A stretch of 64,000 bases of DNA from Rugalucina vietnamica (taxonomy: Eukaryota; Mollusca; Bivalvia; Lucinida; Lucinidae). Positions 44,026 through 56,675 of the stretch are shown here, one piece after another. The notes under the pieces are model-generated. The model saw only the letters and a list, made by a program, of their open reading frames with translations, did no database searches and was not told where the DNA came from. Every line of letters starts with the position of its first letter. Within the stretch, counting starts at the first letter, position 1. The stretch is taken from assembly GCA_964017185.1 (NCBI GenBank), contig OZ024869.1, positions 55,950,761 through 56,014,760 on the forward strand. Reading direction: 5' to 3'. Position numbers and translations under genes: made by a program.

Positions 44026-46450
44026 CTATGCCGGGAAAACTCTAGTTTTCGAAAAAATAGGGGTACAAAAATGACCAAAAATGGAAATTTCTGTACAGTA
44101 TTGCAATGTGTCGGTACCAACTCGGGCTGGTTTCTCACAGAACCCCACCGAGTTTAGGGAGTTCGAGACCCAGTGGGGCTTGTAGTCCATACAAGTGCCT
44201 TTACAGCCCATAGGTCGGTTATACTGGGAAAACTCTGGTTTGTCGGAAATTTCAACTCAAACATTGGGAAACGTTAACATTCATGGGTTTGGGGGTGGGG
44301 TATGAGGCACCCCTGTCATTGACGTGCGCGGAGTTTAGGGAGCAAGCGACCTAGTAGGATTAACAGTAGAAGGGATGTACTTTCAGACCATATAAGCGGC
44401 TATGTCGGGAAAACTCTGGTTTTCGAGAAATAGGGGTACAAAGATGACCGAAAATGGAAATTTCTGTATAGTATTGCAATGTGTCGGTACCAACTCGGGC
44501 TGGTTTCTCACAGAACCCCACCGAGTTTAGGGAGTTCGAGACCCAGTGGGGCTTGTAGTCTATACAAGTGCCTTTACAGCCCATAGGTCGATTATACTGG
44601 GAAAACTCTGGTTTGTCGGAAATTTCAACTCAAACATTGGGAAACGTGAACATTCATGGTTTTGGGGGTGGGGTAAGAGGCACCCCTGTCATTGACGTGC
44701 GCGGAGTTTAGGGAGCAAGCGACCTAGTGGGATTTACAGTAAAAGGAATGTACTTTTAGACCACATAAGCGGCTATGCCGGGAAAACTCTAGTTTTCGAG
44801 AAATAGGGGTACAAAAATGACCAAAAATGGAAATTTCTGTATAGTATTGCAATGTGTCGGTACCAACTCGGGCTGGTTTCTCACAGAACCCCACCGAGTT
44901 TAGGGAGTTCGAGACCCAGTGAGGCTTGTAGTCCATACAAGTGCCTTTACAGCCCATAGGTCGGTTATACTGGGAAAACTCTGGTTTGTCGGAAATTTCA
45001 ACTCAAACATTGGGAAACGTGAACATTCATGGGTTTGGGGGTGGGGTAAGAGGCACCCCTGTCATTGACGTGCGCGGAGTTTAGGGAGCAAACGACCTAG
45101 TGGGATTTACAGTAGAAGGGACGTACTTTTAAACCACATCAGCGGCTATGCCGGGAAAACTCTAGTTTTCGAAAAAATAGGGGTACAAAAATGACCGAAA
45201 ATGGAAATTTCTGTACAGTATTGCAATGTGTCGGTACCAACTCGGGCTGGTTTCTCACAGAACCCAACCGAGTTTAGGGAGTTCGAGACCCAGTGGGCCT
45301 TGTAGTCCATACAAGTGCCTTTACAGCCCATAGGTCGGTAATACTGGGAAAACTCTGGTTTGTCGGAAATTTCAACTCAAACATTGGGAAACGTGAACAT
45401 TCATGGGTTTGGGGGTGGGGTATGAGGCACCCCTGTCATTGACGTGCGCGGAGTTTAGGGAGCAAGCGACCTAGTGGGATTTACAGTAGAAGGGATGTAC
45501 TTTCAGACCATATAAGCGGCTATGTCGGGAAAACTCTGGTTTTCGAGAAATAGGGGTACAAAGATGACCGAAAATGGAAATTTCTGTATAGTATTGCAAT
45601 GTGTCGGTACCAACTCGGGCTGGTTTCTCACAGAACCCCACCGAGTTTAGGGAGTTCGAGACCCAGTGGGGCTTGTAGTCTATACAAGTGCCTTTACAGC
45701 CCATAGGTCGGTTATACTGGGAAAACTCTGGTTTGTCGGAAATTTCAACTCAAACATTGGGAAACGTGAACATTCATGGTTTTGGGGGTGGGGTAAGAGG
45801 CACCCCTGTCATTGACGTGCGCGGAGTTTAGGGAGCAAGCGACCTAGTGGGATTTACAGTAGAACGAATGTACTTTCAGACCACATAAGCGGCTATGCCG
45901 GGAAAACTCAAGTTTTCGAGAAATAGGGGTACAAAAATGACCAAAAATGGAAATTTCTGTATAGTATTGCAATGTGTCGGTACCAACTCGGGCTGGTTTC
46001 TCACAGAACCCCACCGAGTTTAGGGAGTTCGAGACCCAGTGGGTCTTGTAGTCCATACAAGTGCCTTTACAGCCCATAGGGCGGTTATACTGGGAAAACT
46101 CTGGTTTGTCGAAAATTTCAACTCAAACATTGGGAAACGTGAACATTCATGGGTTTGGGGGTGGGGTATGAGGCACCCCTGTCATTGACGTGCGCGGAGT
46201 TTAGGGAGCAAGCGACCTAGTGGGATTTACAGTAGAAGGAATGTACTTTCAGACCACATAAGCGGCTATGCCGGGAAAACTCTAGTTTTCGAAATAATAG
46301 GGGTACAAAAATGACCAAAAATGGAAATTTCTGTATAGTATTGCAATGTGTCGGTACCAACTCGGGCTGGTTTCTCACAGAACCCCACCGGGTTTAGGGA
46401 GTTCGAGACCCAGTGGGGCTTGTAGTCCATACAAGTGCCTTTACAGCCCA
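44026..46450 (+). repeat. Trimer higher-order repeat, 1,120-bp period
   Basis: Monomer types C, B, A succeed each other twice with their private variants preserved. GACCTAGT of the B-type monomer at 44348 recurs at 45468, exactly 1,120 bp later. The following C-type monomer is at 46266. Outside this stretch the A/B/C order is less regular. Confidence 0.75.
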
Positions 46451-49400
46451 TAGGTCGGTTATACTGGGAAAACTCTGGTTTGTCGGAAATTTCAACTCAA
46501 ACATTGGGAAACGTGAACATTCATTGGTTTGGGGGTGGGGTAAGAGGCACCCCTGTCATTGACGTGCGCGGAGTTTAGGGAGCAAGCGACCTAGTGAGAT
46601 TTATAGAAGAAGGAATGTACTTTCAGACCACATAAGCGGCTATGCCGGGTATACTCTAGTTTTCGAGAAATAGGGGTACAAAAATGACCAAAAATGGAAA
46701 TTTCTGTACAGTATTGCAATGTGTCGGTACCAACTCGGGCTGGTTTCTCACAGAACCCCACCGAGTTTAGGGAGTTCGAGACCCAGTGGGGCTTGTAGTC
46801 CATACAAGTGCCTTTACAGCCCATAGGTCGGTTATACTGGGAAAACTCTGGTTTGTCGGAAATTTCAACTCAAACATTGGGAAACGTGAACATTCATGGG
46901 TTTGGGGGTGGGGTATAAGGTACCCCTGTGATTGGCGAGCACGGAGTTTAGGGAGCAAGCGACCTAGTGGGATTTACAGTAGAAGGGATGTTCTTTTAGA
47001 CCATATAAGCGGCTATGTCGGGAAAACTCTGGTTTTCGAGAAATAGGGGTACAAAGATGACCGAAAATGGAAATTTCTGTACAGTATTGCAATGTGTCGG
47101 TACCAACTCGGGCTGGTTTCTCACAGAACCCCACCGAGTTTAGGGAGTTCGAGACCCAGTGGGGCTTGTAGTCCATACAAGTGCCTTTACAGCCCATAGG
47201 TCGGTTATACTGGGAAAACTCTGGTTTGTCGGAAATTTTAACTCAAACATTGGGAAACGTGAACATTCATGGGTTTGGGGGTGGGGTATAAGGTACCCCT
47301 GTGATTGGCGAGCACGGAGTTTAGGGAGCAAGCGACCTAGTGGGATTTACAGTAGAAGGGATGTTCTTTTAGACCATATAAGCGGCTATGTCGGGAAAAC
47401 TCTGGTTTTCGAGAAATAGGGGTACAAAGATGACCGAAAATGGAAATTTCTGTACAGTATTGCAATGTGTCGGTACCAACTCGGGCTGGTTTCTCACAGA
47501 ACCCCACCGAGTTTAGGGAGTTCGAGACCCAGTGGGCCATGTAGTCCATACAAGTGCCTTTACAGCCCATAGGTCGGTTATACTGGGAAAACTCTGGTTT
47601 GTCGAAAATTTCAACTCAAACATTGGGAAACGTGAACATTCATTGGTTTGTGGGTGGGGTAAGAGGCATCCCTGTCATTGACGTGCGCGGAGTTTAGGGA
47701 GCAAGCGACCTAGTGAGATTTATAGAAGAAGGAATGTACTTTCAGACCACATAAGCGGCTATGCCGGGAAAACTCTAGTTTTTGAGAAATAGGGGTACAA
47801 AAATGACCAAAAATTGAAATTTCTGTACAGTATTGCAATGTGTCGGTACCAACTCGGGCTGGTTTCTCACAGAACCCCACCGAGTTTAGGGAGTTCGAGA
47901 CCCAGTGAGGCTTGTAGTCCATACAAGTGCCTTTACAGCGCATAGGTCGGTTATACTGGGAAAACTCTGGTTTGTCGGAAATTTCAACTCAAACATTGGG
48001 AAACGTGAACATTCATTGGTTTGGGGGTGGGGTAAGAGGCACCCCTGTCATTGACGAGCGCGGACTTTAGGGAGCAAACGACCTAGTGGGATTTACAGTA
48101 GAAGGGATGTATGTTCAGACCACATAAGCGGCTATGCCGGGAAAACTAGTTTTCGAAAAATCGGGGTACAAAAATGACCAAAAATGGAAAATTCTGTATA
48201 GTATTGCAATGTGTCGGTACCAACTCGGGCTGGTTTCTCACAGAACCCCACCGAGTTTAGGGAGTTCGAGACCCAGTGGGTCTTGTAGTCCATACAAGTG
48301 CCTTTACAGCCCATAGGTCGGTTATACTGGGAAAACTCTGGTTTGTCGAAAATTACAACTCAAACATTGGGAAACGTGAACATTCATGGGTTTGGGGGTG
48401 GGGTATGAGGCACCCCTGTCATTGACGTGCGCGGAGTTTAGGGAGCAAGCGACCTAGTGGGATTTACAGTAGAAGGGATGTACTTTCAGACCATATAAGC
48501 GGCTATGTCGGGAAAACTCTGGTTTTCGAGAAATAGGGGTACAAAAATGACCGAAAATGGAAATTCTGTATAGTATTGCAATGTGTCGGTACCAACTCGG
48601 GCTGGTTTCTCACAAAACCCCACCGAGTTTAGGGAGTTCGAGACCCAGTGGGGCCCTTAGTCTATACAAGTGCCTTTACAGCCCATAGGTCGGTTATACT
48701 GGGAAAACTCTGGTTTGTCGGAAATTTCAACTCAAACATTGGGAAACGTGAACATTCATGGTTTTGGGGGTGGGGTAAGAGGCACCCCTGTCATTGACGT
48801 GCGAGGAGTTTAGGGAGCAAGCGACCTAGTGGGATTTACAGTAGAAGGAATGTACTTTCAGACCACATAAGCGGCTATGCCGGGAAAACTCTAGTTTTCG
48901 AAGAAAAGGGGTACAAAAATGACCAAAAATGGAAATTTCTGTACAGTATTGCAAAGTGTCGGTACCAACTCGGGCTGGTTTCTCACAGAACCCCACCGAG
49001 TTTAGGGAGTTCGAGACCCAGTGGGGCTTGTAGTCCATACAAGTGCCTTTACAGCCCATAGGTCGGTTATACTGGGAAAACTCTGGTTTGTCGGAAATTT
49101 CAACTCAAACATTGGGAAACGTGAACATTCATGGGTTTGGGGGTGGGGTATGAGGCACCCCTGTCATTGACGTGCGCGGAGTTTAGGGAGCAAGCGACCT
49201 AGTGAGATTTACAGTAGAAGGGATGTAATTTCAGACCATATAAGCGGCTATGTCGGGAAAACTCTGGTTTTCGAGAAATAGGGGTACAAAGATGACCGAA
49301 AATGGAAATTTCTGTATAGTATTGCAATGTGTCGGTACCAACTCGGGCTGGTTTCTCACAGAACCCCACCGAGTTTAGGGAGTTCGAGACCCAGTGGGGC

Positions 49401-52400
49401 TTGTAGTCCATACAAGTGCCTTTACAGCCCATAGGTCGGTTATACTGGGAAAACTCTGGTTTGTCGGAAATTTCAACTCAAACATTGGGAAACGTGAACA
49501 TTCATTGGTTTGGGGACGGGGTAAGAGGCACCCCTGTCATTGACGTGCGCGGAGTTTAGGGAGCAAGCGACCTAGTGGGATTTACAGTAGAAGGAATGTA
49601 CTTTCAGACCACATAAGCGGCTATGCCGGGAAAACTCTAGTTTTCGAGAAATAGGGGTACAAAAATGACCAAAAATGGAAATTTCTGTATAGTATTGCAA
49701 TGTGTCGGTACCAACTCGGGCTGGTTTCTCACAGAACCCCACCGAGTTTAGGGAGTTCGAGACCCAGTGGGTCTTGTAGTCCATACAAGTGCCTTTACAG
49801 CCCATAGGTCGGTTATACTGGGAAAACTCTGGTTTGTCGAAAATTTCAACTCAAACATTGGGAAACGTGAACATTCATGGGTTTGGGGGTGGGGTATAAG
49901 GCACCCCTGTCATTGACGTGCACGGAGTTAAGGGAGCAAGCGACCTAGTGGGATTTACAGTAGAAGGGATGTATTTTCAGACCACATAAGCGGCTATGCC
50001 GGGAAAACTCTAGTTTTCTAGAAATAGGGGTACAAAAATGACCAAAAATGGAAATTTCTGTACAGTATTGCAATGTGTCGGTACCAACTCGGGCTGGTTT
50101 CTCACAGAACCCCACCGAGTTTAGGGAGTTCGAGACCCAGTGGGGCTTGTAGTCCATACAAGTGCCTTTACAGCCCATAGGTCGGTTATACTGGGAAAAC
50201 TCTGGTTTGTCGGAAATTTTAACTCAAACATTGGGAAACGTGAACATTCATGGGTTTGGGGGTGGGGTATAAGGTACCCCTGTGATTGGCGAGCACGGAG
50301 TTTAGGGAGCAAGCGACCTAGTGGGATTTACAGTAGAAGGGATGTTCTTTTAGACCATATAAGCGGCTATGTCGAGAAAACTCTGGTTTTCGAGAAATAG
50401 GGGTACAAAGATGACCGAAAATGGAAATTTCTGTACAGTATTGCAATGTGTCGGTACCAACTCGGGCTGGTTTCTCACAGAACCCCACCGAGTTTAGGGA
50501 GTTCGAGACCCAGTGGGCCTTGTAGTCCATACAAGTGCCTTTACAGCCCATAGGTCGGTTATACTGAGAAAACTCTGGTTTGTCGGAAATTTTAACTCAA
50601 ACATTGGGAAACGTGAACATTCATTGGTTTGTGGGTGGGGTAAGAGGCACCCCTGTCATTGACGTGCGCGGAGTTTAGGGAGCAAGCGACCTAGTGAGAT
50701 TTATAGAAGAAGGAATGTACTTTCAGACCACATAAGCGGCTATGCCGGGAAAACTCTAGTTTTTGAGAAATAGGGGTACAAAAATGACCAAAAATGGAAA
50801 TTTCTGTACAGTATTGCAATGTGTCGGTACCAACTCGGGCTGGTTTCTCACAGAACCCCACCGAGTTTAGGGAGTTCGAGACCCAGTGAGGCTTGTAGTC
50901 CATACAAGTGCCTTTACAGCCCATAGGTCGGTTATACTGGGAAAACTCTGGTTTGTCGGAAATTTCAACTCAAACATTGGAAAACGTGAACATTCATGGG
51001 TTTGGGGGTGGGGTAAGAGGCACCCCTGTCATTGACGTGCGCGGAGTTTAGGGAGCAAGCGACCTAGTGGGATTTACAGTAGAAGGAATGTACTTTCAGA
51101 CCATATAAGCGGCTATGTCGGGAAAACTCTGGTTTTCGAGAAATAGGGGTACAAAGATGACCAAAAATGGAAATTTCTGTATAGTATTGCAATGTGTCGG
51201 TACCAACTCGGGCTGGTTTCTCACAGAACCCCACCGAGTTTAGGGAGTTCGAGACCCAGTGGGGCTTGTAGTCCATACAAGTGCCTTTACAGCCCATAGG
51301 TCGGTTATACTGGGAAAACTCTGGATTGTCGGAAATTTTAACTCAAACATTGGGAAACGTGAACATTCATGGGTTTGGGGTTGGGGTATAAGGTACCCCT
51401 ATGATTGGCGAGCACGGAGTTTAGGGAGCAAGCGACCTAGTGGGATTTACAGTAGAAGGGATGTACTTTTAGACCATATAAGCGGCTATGTCGGGAAAAC
51501 TCTAGTTTTCGAGAAACAGGGGTACAAAAATGACCAAAAATGGAAATTTCTGTATAGTATTGCAATGTGTCGGTACCAACTCGGGCTGGTTTCTCACAGA
51601 ACCCCACCGAGTTTAGGGAGTTCGAGACCCAATGGGCCTTGTAGTCCATACAAGTGCCTTTACAGCCCATAGGTCAGTAATACAGGGAAAACTCTGGTTT
51701 GTCGGAAATTTCAACTCAAACATTGGGAAACGTGAACATTCATGGGTTTGGGGGTGGGGTATGAGACAACCCTGTCATTGACGTGCGCGGAGTTTAGGGA
51801 GCAAGCGACCTAGTGGGATTTACAGTAGAATGGATGTACTTTTAGACCACATAATTGGCTATGCCGGGAAAACTCTAGTTTTCGAGAAACAGGGGTACAA
51901 ATATGACCAAAAATGGAAATTTCTGTATAGTATTGCAATGTGTCGGTACTAACCCGGGCTGGTTTCTCACAGAACCCCACCGAGTTTAGGGAGTTCGAGA
52001 CCCAGTGGGGCTTGTAGTCCATACAAGTGCCTTTACAGCCCATAGGTCGGTTATACTGGGAAAACTCTGGTTTGTCGGAAATTTTAACTCAAACATTGGG
52101 AAACGTGAACATTCATGGGATTGGGGGTGGGGTATATGGTACCCCTGTGATTGGCGAGCACGGAGTTTAGGGAGCAAGCGACCTAGTGGGATTTACAGTA
52201 GAAGGGATGTACTTTTAGACCATATAAGCGGCTATGTCGGGAAAACTCTGGTTTTCGAGAAATAGGGGTACAAAGATGACCGAAAATGGAAATTTCTGTA
52301 CAGTATTGCAATGTGTCGGTACCAACTCGGGCTGGTTTCTCACAGAACCCCACCGAGTTTAGGGAGTTCGAGACCCAGTGGGGCTTGTAGTCTATACAAG

Positions 52401-55027
52401 TGCCTTTACAGCCCATAGGTCGGTTATACTTGGAAAACTCTGGTTTGTCGGAAATTTCAACTCAAACATTGGGAAACGTGAACATTCATGGTTTTGGGTG
52501 TGGGGTAAGAGGCACCCCTGTCATTGACGTGCGCGGAGTTTAGGGAGCAAGCGACCTAGTGAGATTTACAGTAGAAGAAATGTACTTTCAGACCACATAA
52601 GCGGCTATGCCGGGAAAACTCTAGTTTTCGAGAAATAGGGGTACAAAAATGACCAAAAATGGAAATTTCTGTATAGTATTGCAATATGTCGGTACCAACT
52701 CGGGCTGGTTTCTCACAGAACCCCACCGAGATTAGGGAGTTCGAGACCCAGTGGGTCTTGTAGTCCATACAATTGCCTTTACAGCCCATAGGTCGGTTAT
52801 ACTGGGAAAACTCTGGTTTGTCGAAAATTTCAACTCAAACATTGGGAAACGTGAACATTCATGGGTTTGGGGGTGGGGTATAAGGCACCCCTGTCATTGA
52901 TGTGCACGGAGTTAAGGGAGCAAGCGACCTAGTGGGATTTACAGTAGAAGGGATGTATTTTCAGACCACATAAGCGGCTATGCCGAGAAAACTCTAGTTT
53001 TCTAGAAATAGGGGTACAAAAATGACCAAAAATGGAAATTTCTGTACAGTATTGCAATGTGTCGGTACCAACTCGGGCTGGTTTCTCACAGAACCCCACC
53101 GAGTTTAGGGAGTTCGAGACCCAGTGGGGCTTGTAGTCCATACAAGTGCCTTTACAGCCCATAGGTCGGTTATACTGGGAAAACTCTGGTTTGTCGGAAA
53201 TTTTAACTCAAACATTGGGAAACGTGAACATTCATGGGTTTGGGGGTGGGGTATAAGGTACCCCTGTGATTGGCGAGCACGGAGTTTAGGGAGCAAGCGA
53301 CCTAGTGGGATTTACAGTAGAAGGGATGTACTTTTAGACCATATAAGCGGCTATGTCGGGAAAACTCTAGTTTTCGAGAAATAGGGGTACAAAGATGACC
53401 GAAAATGGAAATTTCTGTACAGTATTGCAATGTGTCGGTACCAACTCGGGCTGGTTTCTCACAGAACCCCACCGAGTTTATGGAGTTCGAGACTCAGTGG
53501 GGCTTGTAGTCTATACAAGTGCCTTTACAGCCCATAGGTCGGTTATACTGGGAAAACTCTGGTTTGTCGGAAATTTCAACTCAAACATTGGGAAACGTGA
53601 ACATTCATGGTTTTAGGTGTGGGGTAAGAGGCACCCCTGTCATTGACGTGCGCGGAGTTTAGGGAGCAAGCGACCTAGTGGGATTTACAGTAGAAGGGAT
53701 GTACATTCAGACCACATAAGCGGCTATGCCGGGAAAACTCTAGTTTTTTGAGAAATAGGGGTACAAAAATGACCAAAAATGGAAATTTCTGTATAGTATT
53801 GCAATGTGTCGGTACCAACTCGGGCTGGTTTCTCACAGAACCCCACCGAGTTTAGGGAGTTCAAGACCCAGTGGGGCTTGTAGTCCATACAAGTGCCTTT
53901 ACAGCCCATAGGTCGGTTATACTGGGAAAACTCTGGATTGTCGGAAATTTCAACTCAAACATTGGGAAACGTGAACATTCATGGGTTTGGGGGTGGGGTA
54001 TAAGGTACCCCTATGATTGGCGAGCACGGAGTTTAGGGAGCAAGCGACCTAGTGGGATTTACAGTAAAAGGGATGTACTTTTAGACCATATAAGCGGCTA
54101 TGTCGGGAAAACTCTGGTTTTCGAGAAATAGGGGTACAAAGATGACCGAAAATGGAAATTTCTATACAGTATTGCAATGTGTCGGTACCAACTCGGGCTG
54201 GTTTCTCACAGAACCCCGCCGAGTTTAGGGAGTTCGAGACCCAGTGAGGCTTGTAGTCCATACAAGTGCCTTTACAGCCCATAGGTCGGTTATACTGGGA
54301 AAACTCTGGTTTGTCGGAAATTTTAACTCAAACATTGGGAAACGTGAACATTCATTCATGGGTTTGGGGGTGGGGTATAAGGTACCCCTGTGATTGGCGA
54401 GCACGGAGTTTAGGGAGCAAGCGACCTAGTGGAATTTACAGTCGAAGGGATGTACTTTCAGACCAAATAAGCGGCTATGTCGGGAAAACACTGCTTTTCG
54501 AGAAAAAGTGGTACAAATATGACCAAAAATGGAAATTTCTGTACAGTATTGCAATGTGTCGGTACCAACACGGGCTGGTTTCTCACAGAACCCCACCGAG
54601 TTTAGGGAGTTCGAGACCCAATGGGCCTTGTAGTCCATACACGTGCCTTTACAGCCCATACGTCGGTAATACTGGGAAAACTCTGGTTTGTCGGAAATTA
54701 CAACTCAAACATTGGGAAACGTGAACATTCATGGGTTTGGGGGTGGGGTATGAGGCACCCCTGTCATTGACGTGCGCGGAGTTTAGGGAGCAAGCGACCT
54801 AGTGGGATTTACAGTAGAATGGATGTACTTTTAGACCACATAATTGGCTATGCCGGGAAAACTCTAGTTTTCGAGAAACAGGGGTACAAATATGACCAAA
54901 AATGGAAATTTCTGTATAGTATTGCAATGTGTCGGTACCAACTCGGGCTGGTTTCTCACAGAACCCCACCGAGTTTAGGGAGTTCGAGACCCAGTGGGGC
55001 TTGTAGTCCATACAAGTGCCTTTACAG

Positions 55028-55220
55028 CCCATAGGTCAGTTATACTGGGAAAACTCTGGTTTTCGAGAAATAGGGGTACAAAGATGACCGAAAATGGAAA
55101 TTTCTGTACAGTATTGCAATGTGTCGGTACCAACTCGGGCTGGTTTCTCACAGAACCCCACCGAGTTTAGGGAGTTCGAGACCCAGTGGGGCTTGTAGTC
55201 CATACAAGTGCCTTTACAGC
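55028..55220 (+). repeat. Half-length monomer (192 bp)
   Basis: The string CCCATAGG recurs after 192 bp instead of 373. The join reads CTGGGAAAACTCTGGTTTTCGAG. It fuses the first internal GGGAAAACTCTGGTT (normally followed by TGTCGG) to what follows the second one (TTCGAG). A 181-bp stretch has been lost between the two internal repeats. Confidence 0.88.
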
Positions 55221-56671
55221 CCATAGGACGGTTATACTGGGAAAACTCTGGTTTGTCGAAAATTTTAACTCAAACATTGGGAAACGTGAACATTCATGGG
55301 TTTGGGGGTGGGGTATAAGGTACCCCTGTCATTGGCGTGCACGGAGTTTAGGGAGCAAGCGACCTAGTGGGTTTTACAGTAGAAGGAATGTACTTTTAGA
55401 CCATATCAGCGGCTATGTCGGGAAAACTCTGGTTTTCGAGAAATAGGGGTACAAAGATGACCAAAATGGACATTTCTGTACAGTATTGCAATGTGTCGGT
55501 ACCAACACGGGCTGGTTTCTCACAGAACCCCACCGAGTTTAGGGAGTTCGAGACCCAGTGGGGCTTGTGGTCCATACAAGTGCCTTTACAGCCCATAGGT
55601 CGGTTATACTGGGAAAACTCTGGTTTGTCGGAAATTTCAACTCAAACATTGGGAAACGTGAACATTCATGGGTTTGGGGGTGGGGTAAGAGGCAACCCTG
55701 TCATTGACGTGCGCGGAGTTTAGGGAGCAAGCGACCTAGTGGGATTTACAGTAGAATGGATGTACTTTTAGACCACATAAGCGGCTATGCCGGGAAAACT
55801 CTAGTTATTTGAGAAATAGGGGTACAAAAATGACCAAAAATGGAAATTTCTGTATAGTATTGCAATGTGTCGGTACCAACTCGGGCTGGTTTCTCACAGA
55901 ACCCCACCGACATTAGGGTGTTCGAGACCCAGTGGGGCTTGTAGTCCATACAAGTGCCTTTACAGTCCATAGGTCGGTTATACTGGGAAAACTCTGGTTT
56001 GTCGGAAATTTCAACTCAAACATTGGGAAACGTGAACATTCATGGGTTTGGGGGTGGGGTATAAGGCACCCCTGTCATTGACGTGCACGGAGTTTAGGGA
56101 GCAAGAGACCTAGTGGGATTTACAGTAGAAGGGATGTATTTTCAGACCAGATAAGCGGCTATGCCGGGAAAACTCTAGTTTTCTAGAAATAGGGGTACAA
56201 AAATGACCAAAAATGGAAATTTCTGTACAGTATTGCAATGTGTCGGTACCAACTCGGGCTGGTTTCTCACAGAACCCCACCGAGTTTAGGGAGTTCGAGA
56301 CCCAGTGGGGCTTGTAGTCCATACAAGTGCCTTTACAGCCCATAGTTCGGTTATACTGGGAAAACTCTGGTTTGTCGGAAATTTTAACTCAAACATTGGG
56401 AAACGTGAACATTCATGGGTTTGGAAGTGGGGTATAAGGTACCCTTGTCATTGGCGTGCACGGAGTTTAGGGAGCAAGCGACCTAGTGGGATTTACAGAA
56501 GAAGGGATGTACTTTCAGACCATATAAGCGGCTATGTCGGGAAAACTCTGGTTTTCGAGGAATAGGGGTTCAAAGATGACCGAAAATGGAAATTTCTGTA
56601 CAGTATTGCAATGTGTCGGTACCAACTCGGGCTGGTTTCTCACAGAACCCCACCGAGTTTAGGGAGTTCGA

Positions 56672-56675
56672 GACC
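56672..56675. other. Inversion junction of the satellite array
   Basis: The plus-oriented array stops within TTCGAGACC and continues as TATGGGCTGTAAAGG, which belongs to the opposite orientation. Both parents contain GACC at the join (TCGAGACCCAGTGG and AACCGACCTATGGG), so four bases are shared. Confidence 0.9.

Larger units (their letters stand above)
42850..56675 (+). repeat. 373-bp satellite array, first orientation (about 37 monomers)
   Basis: The anchor GACCTAGTGGGATTTACAGT recurs at 42880, 43228, 43601, 43974, 44348, 44721 and so on, a 373-374 bp period. Identity between monomers is very high by eye. Each monomer has two related halves of about 181 and 192 bp: GAGTTTAGGGAG and GGGAAAACTCT occur twice in each. 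Main types are A (CCACATAAGCGGCTATGCCG), B (CCATATAAGCGGCTATGTCG) and C (TTTTCGAAAAAATAGGGG). A 77-codon minus-strand frame (start MGCKGTCMDYK) and an 86-codon plus-strand frame recur in most monomers; I treat them as consequences of the repeat. The first monomer has a 25-bp deletion at about 42940. Confidence 0.97.
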
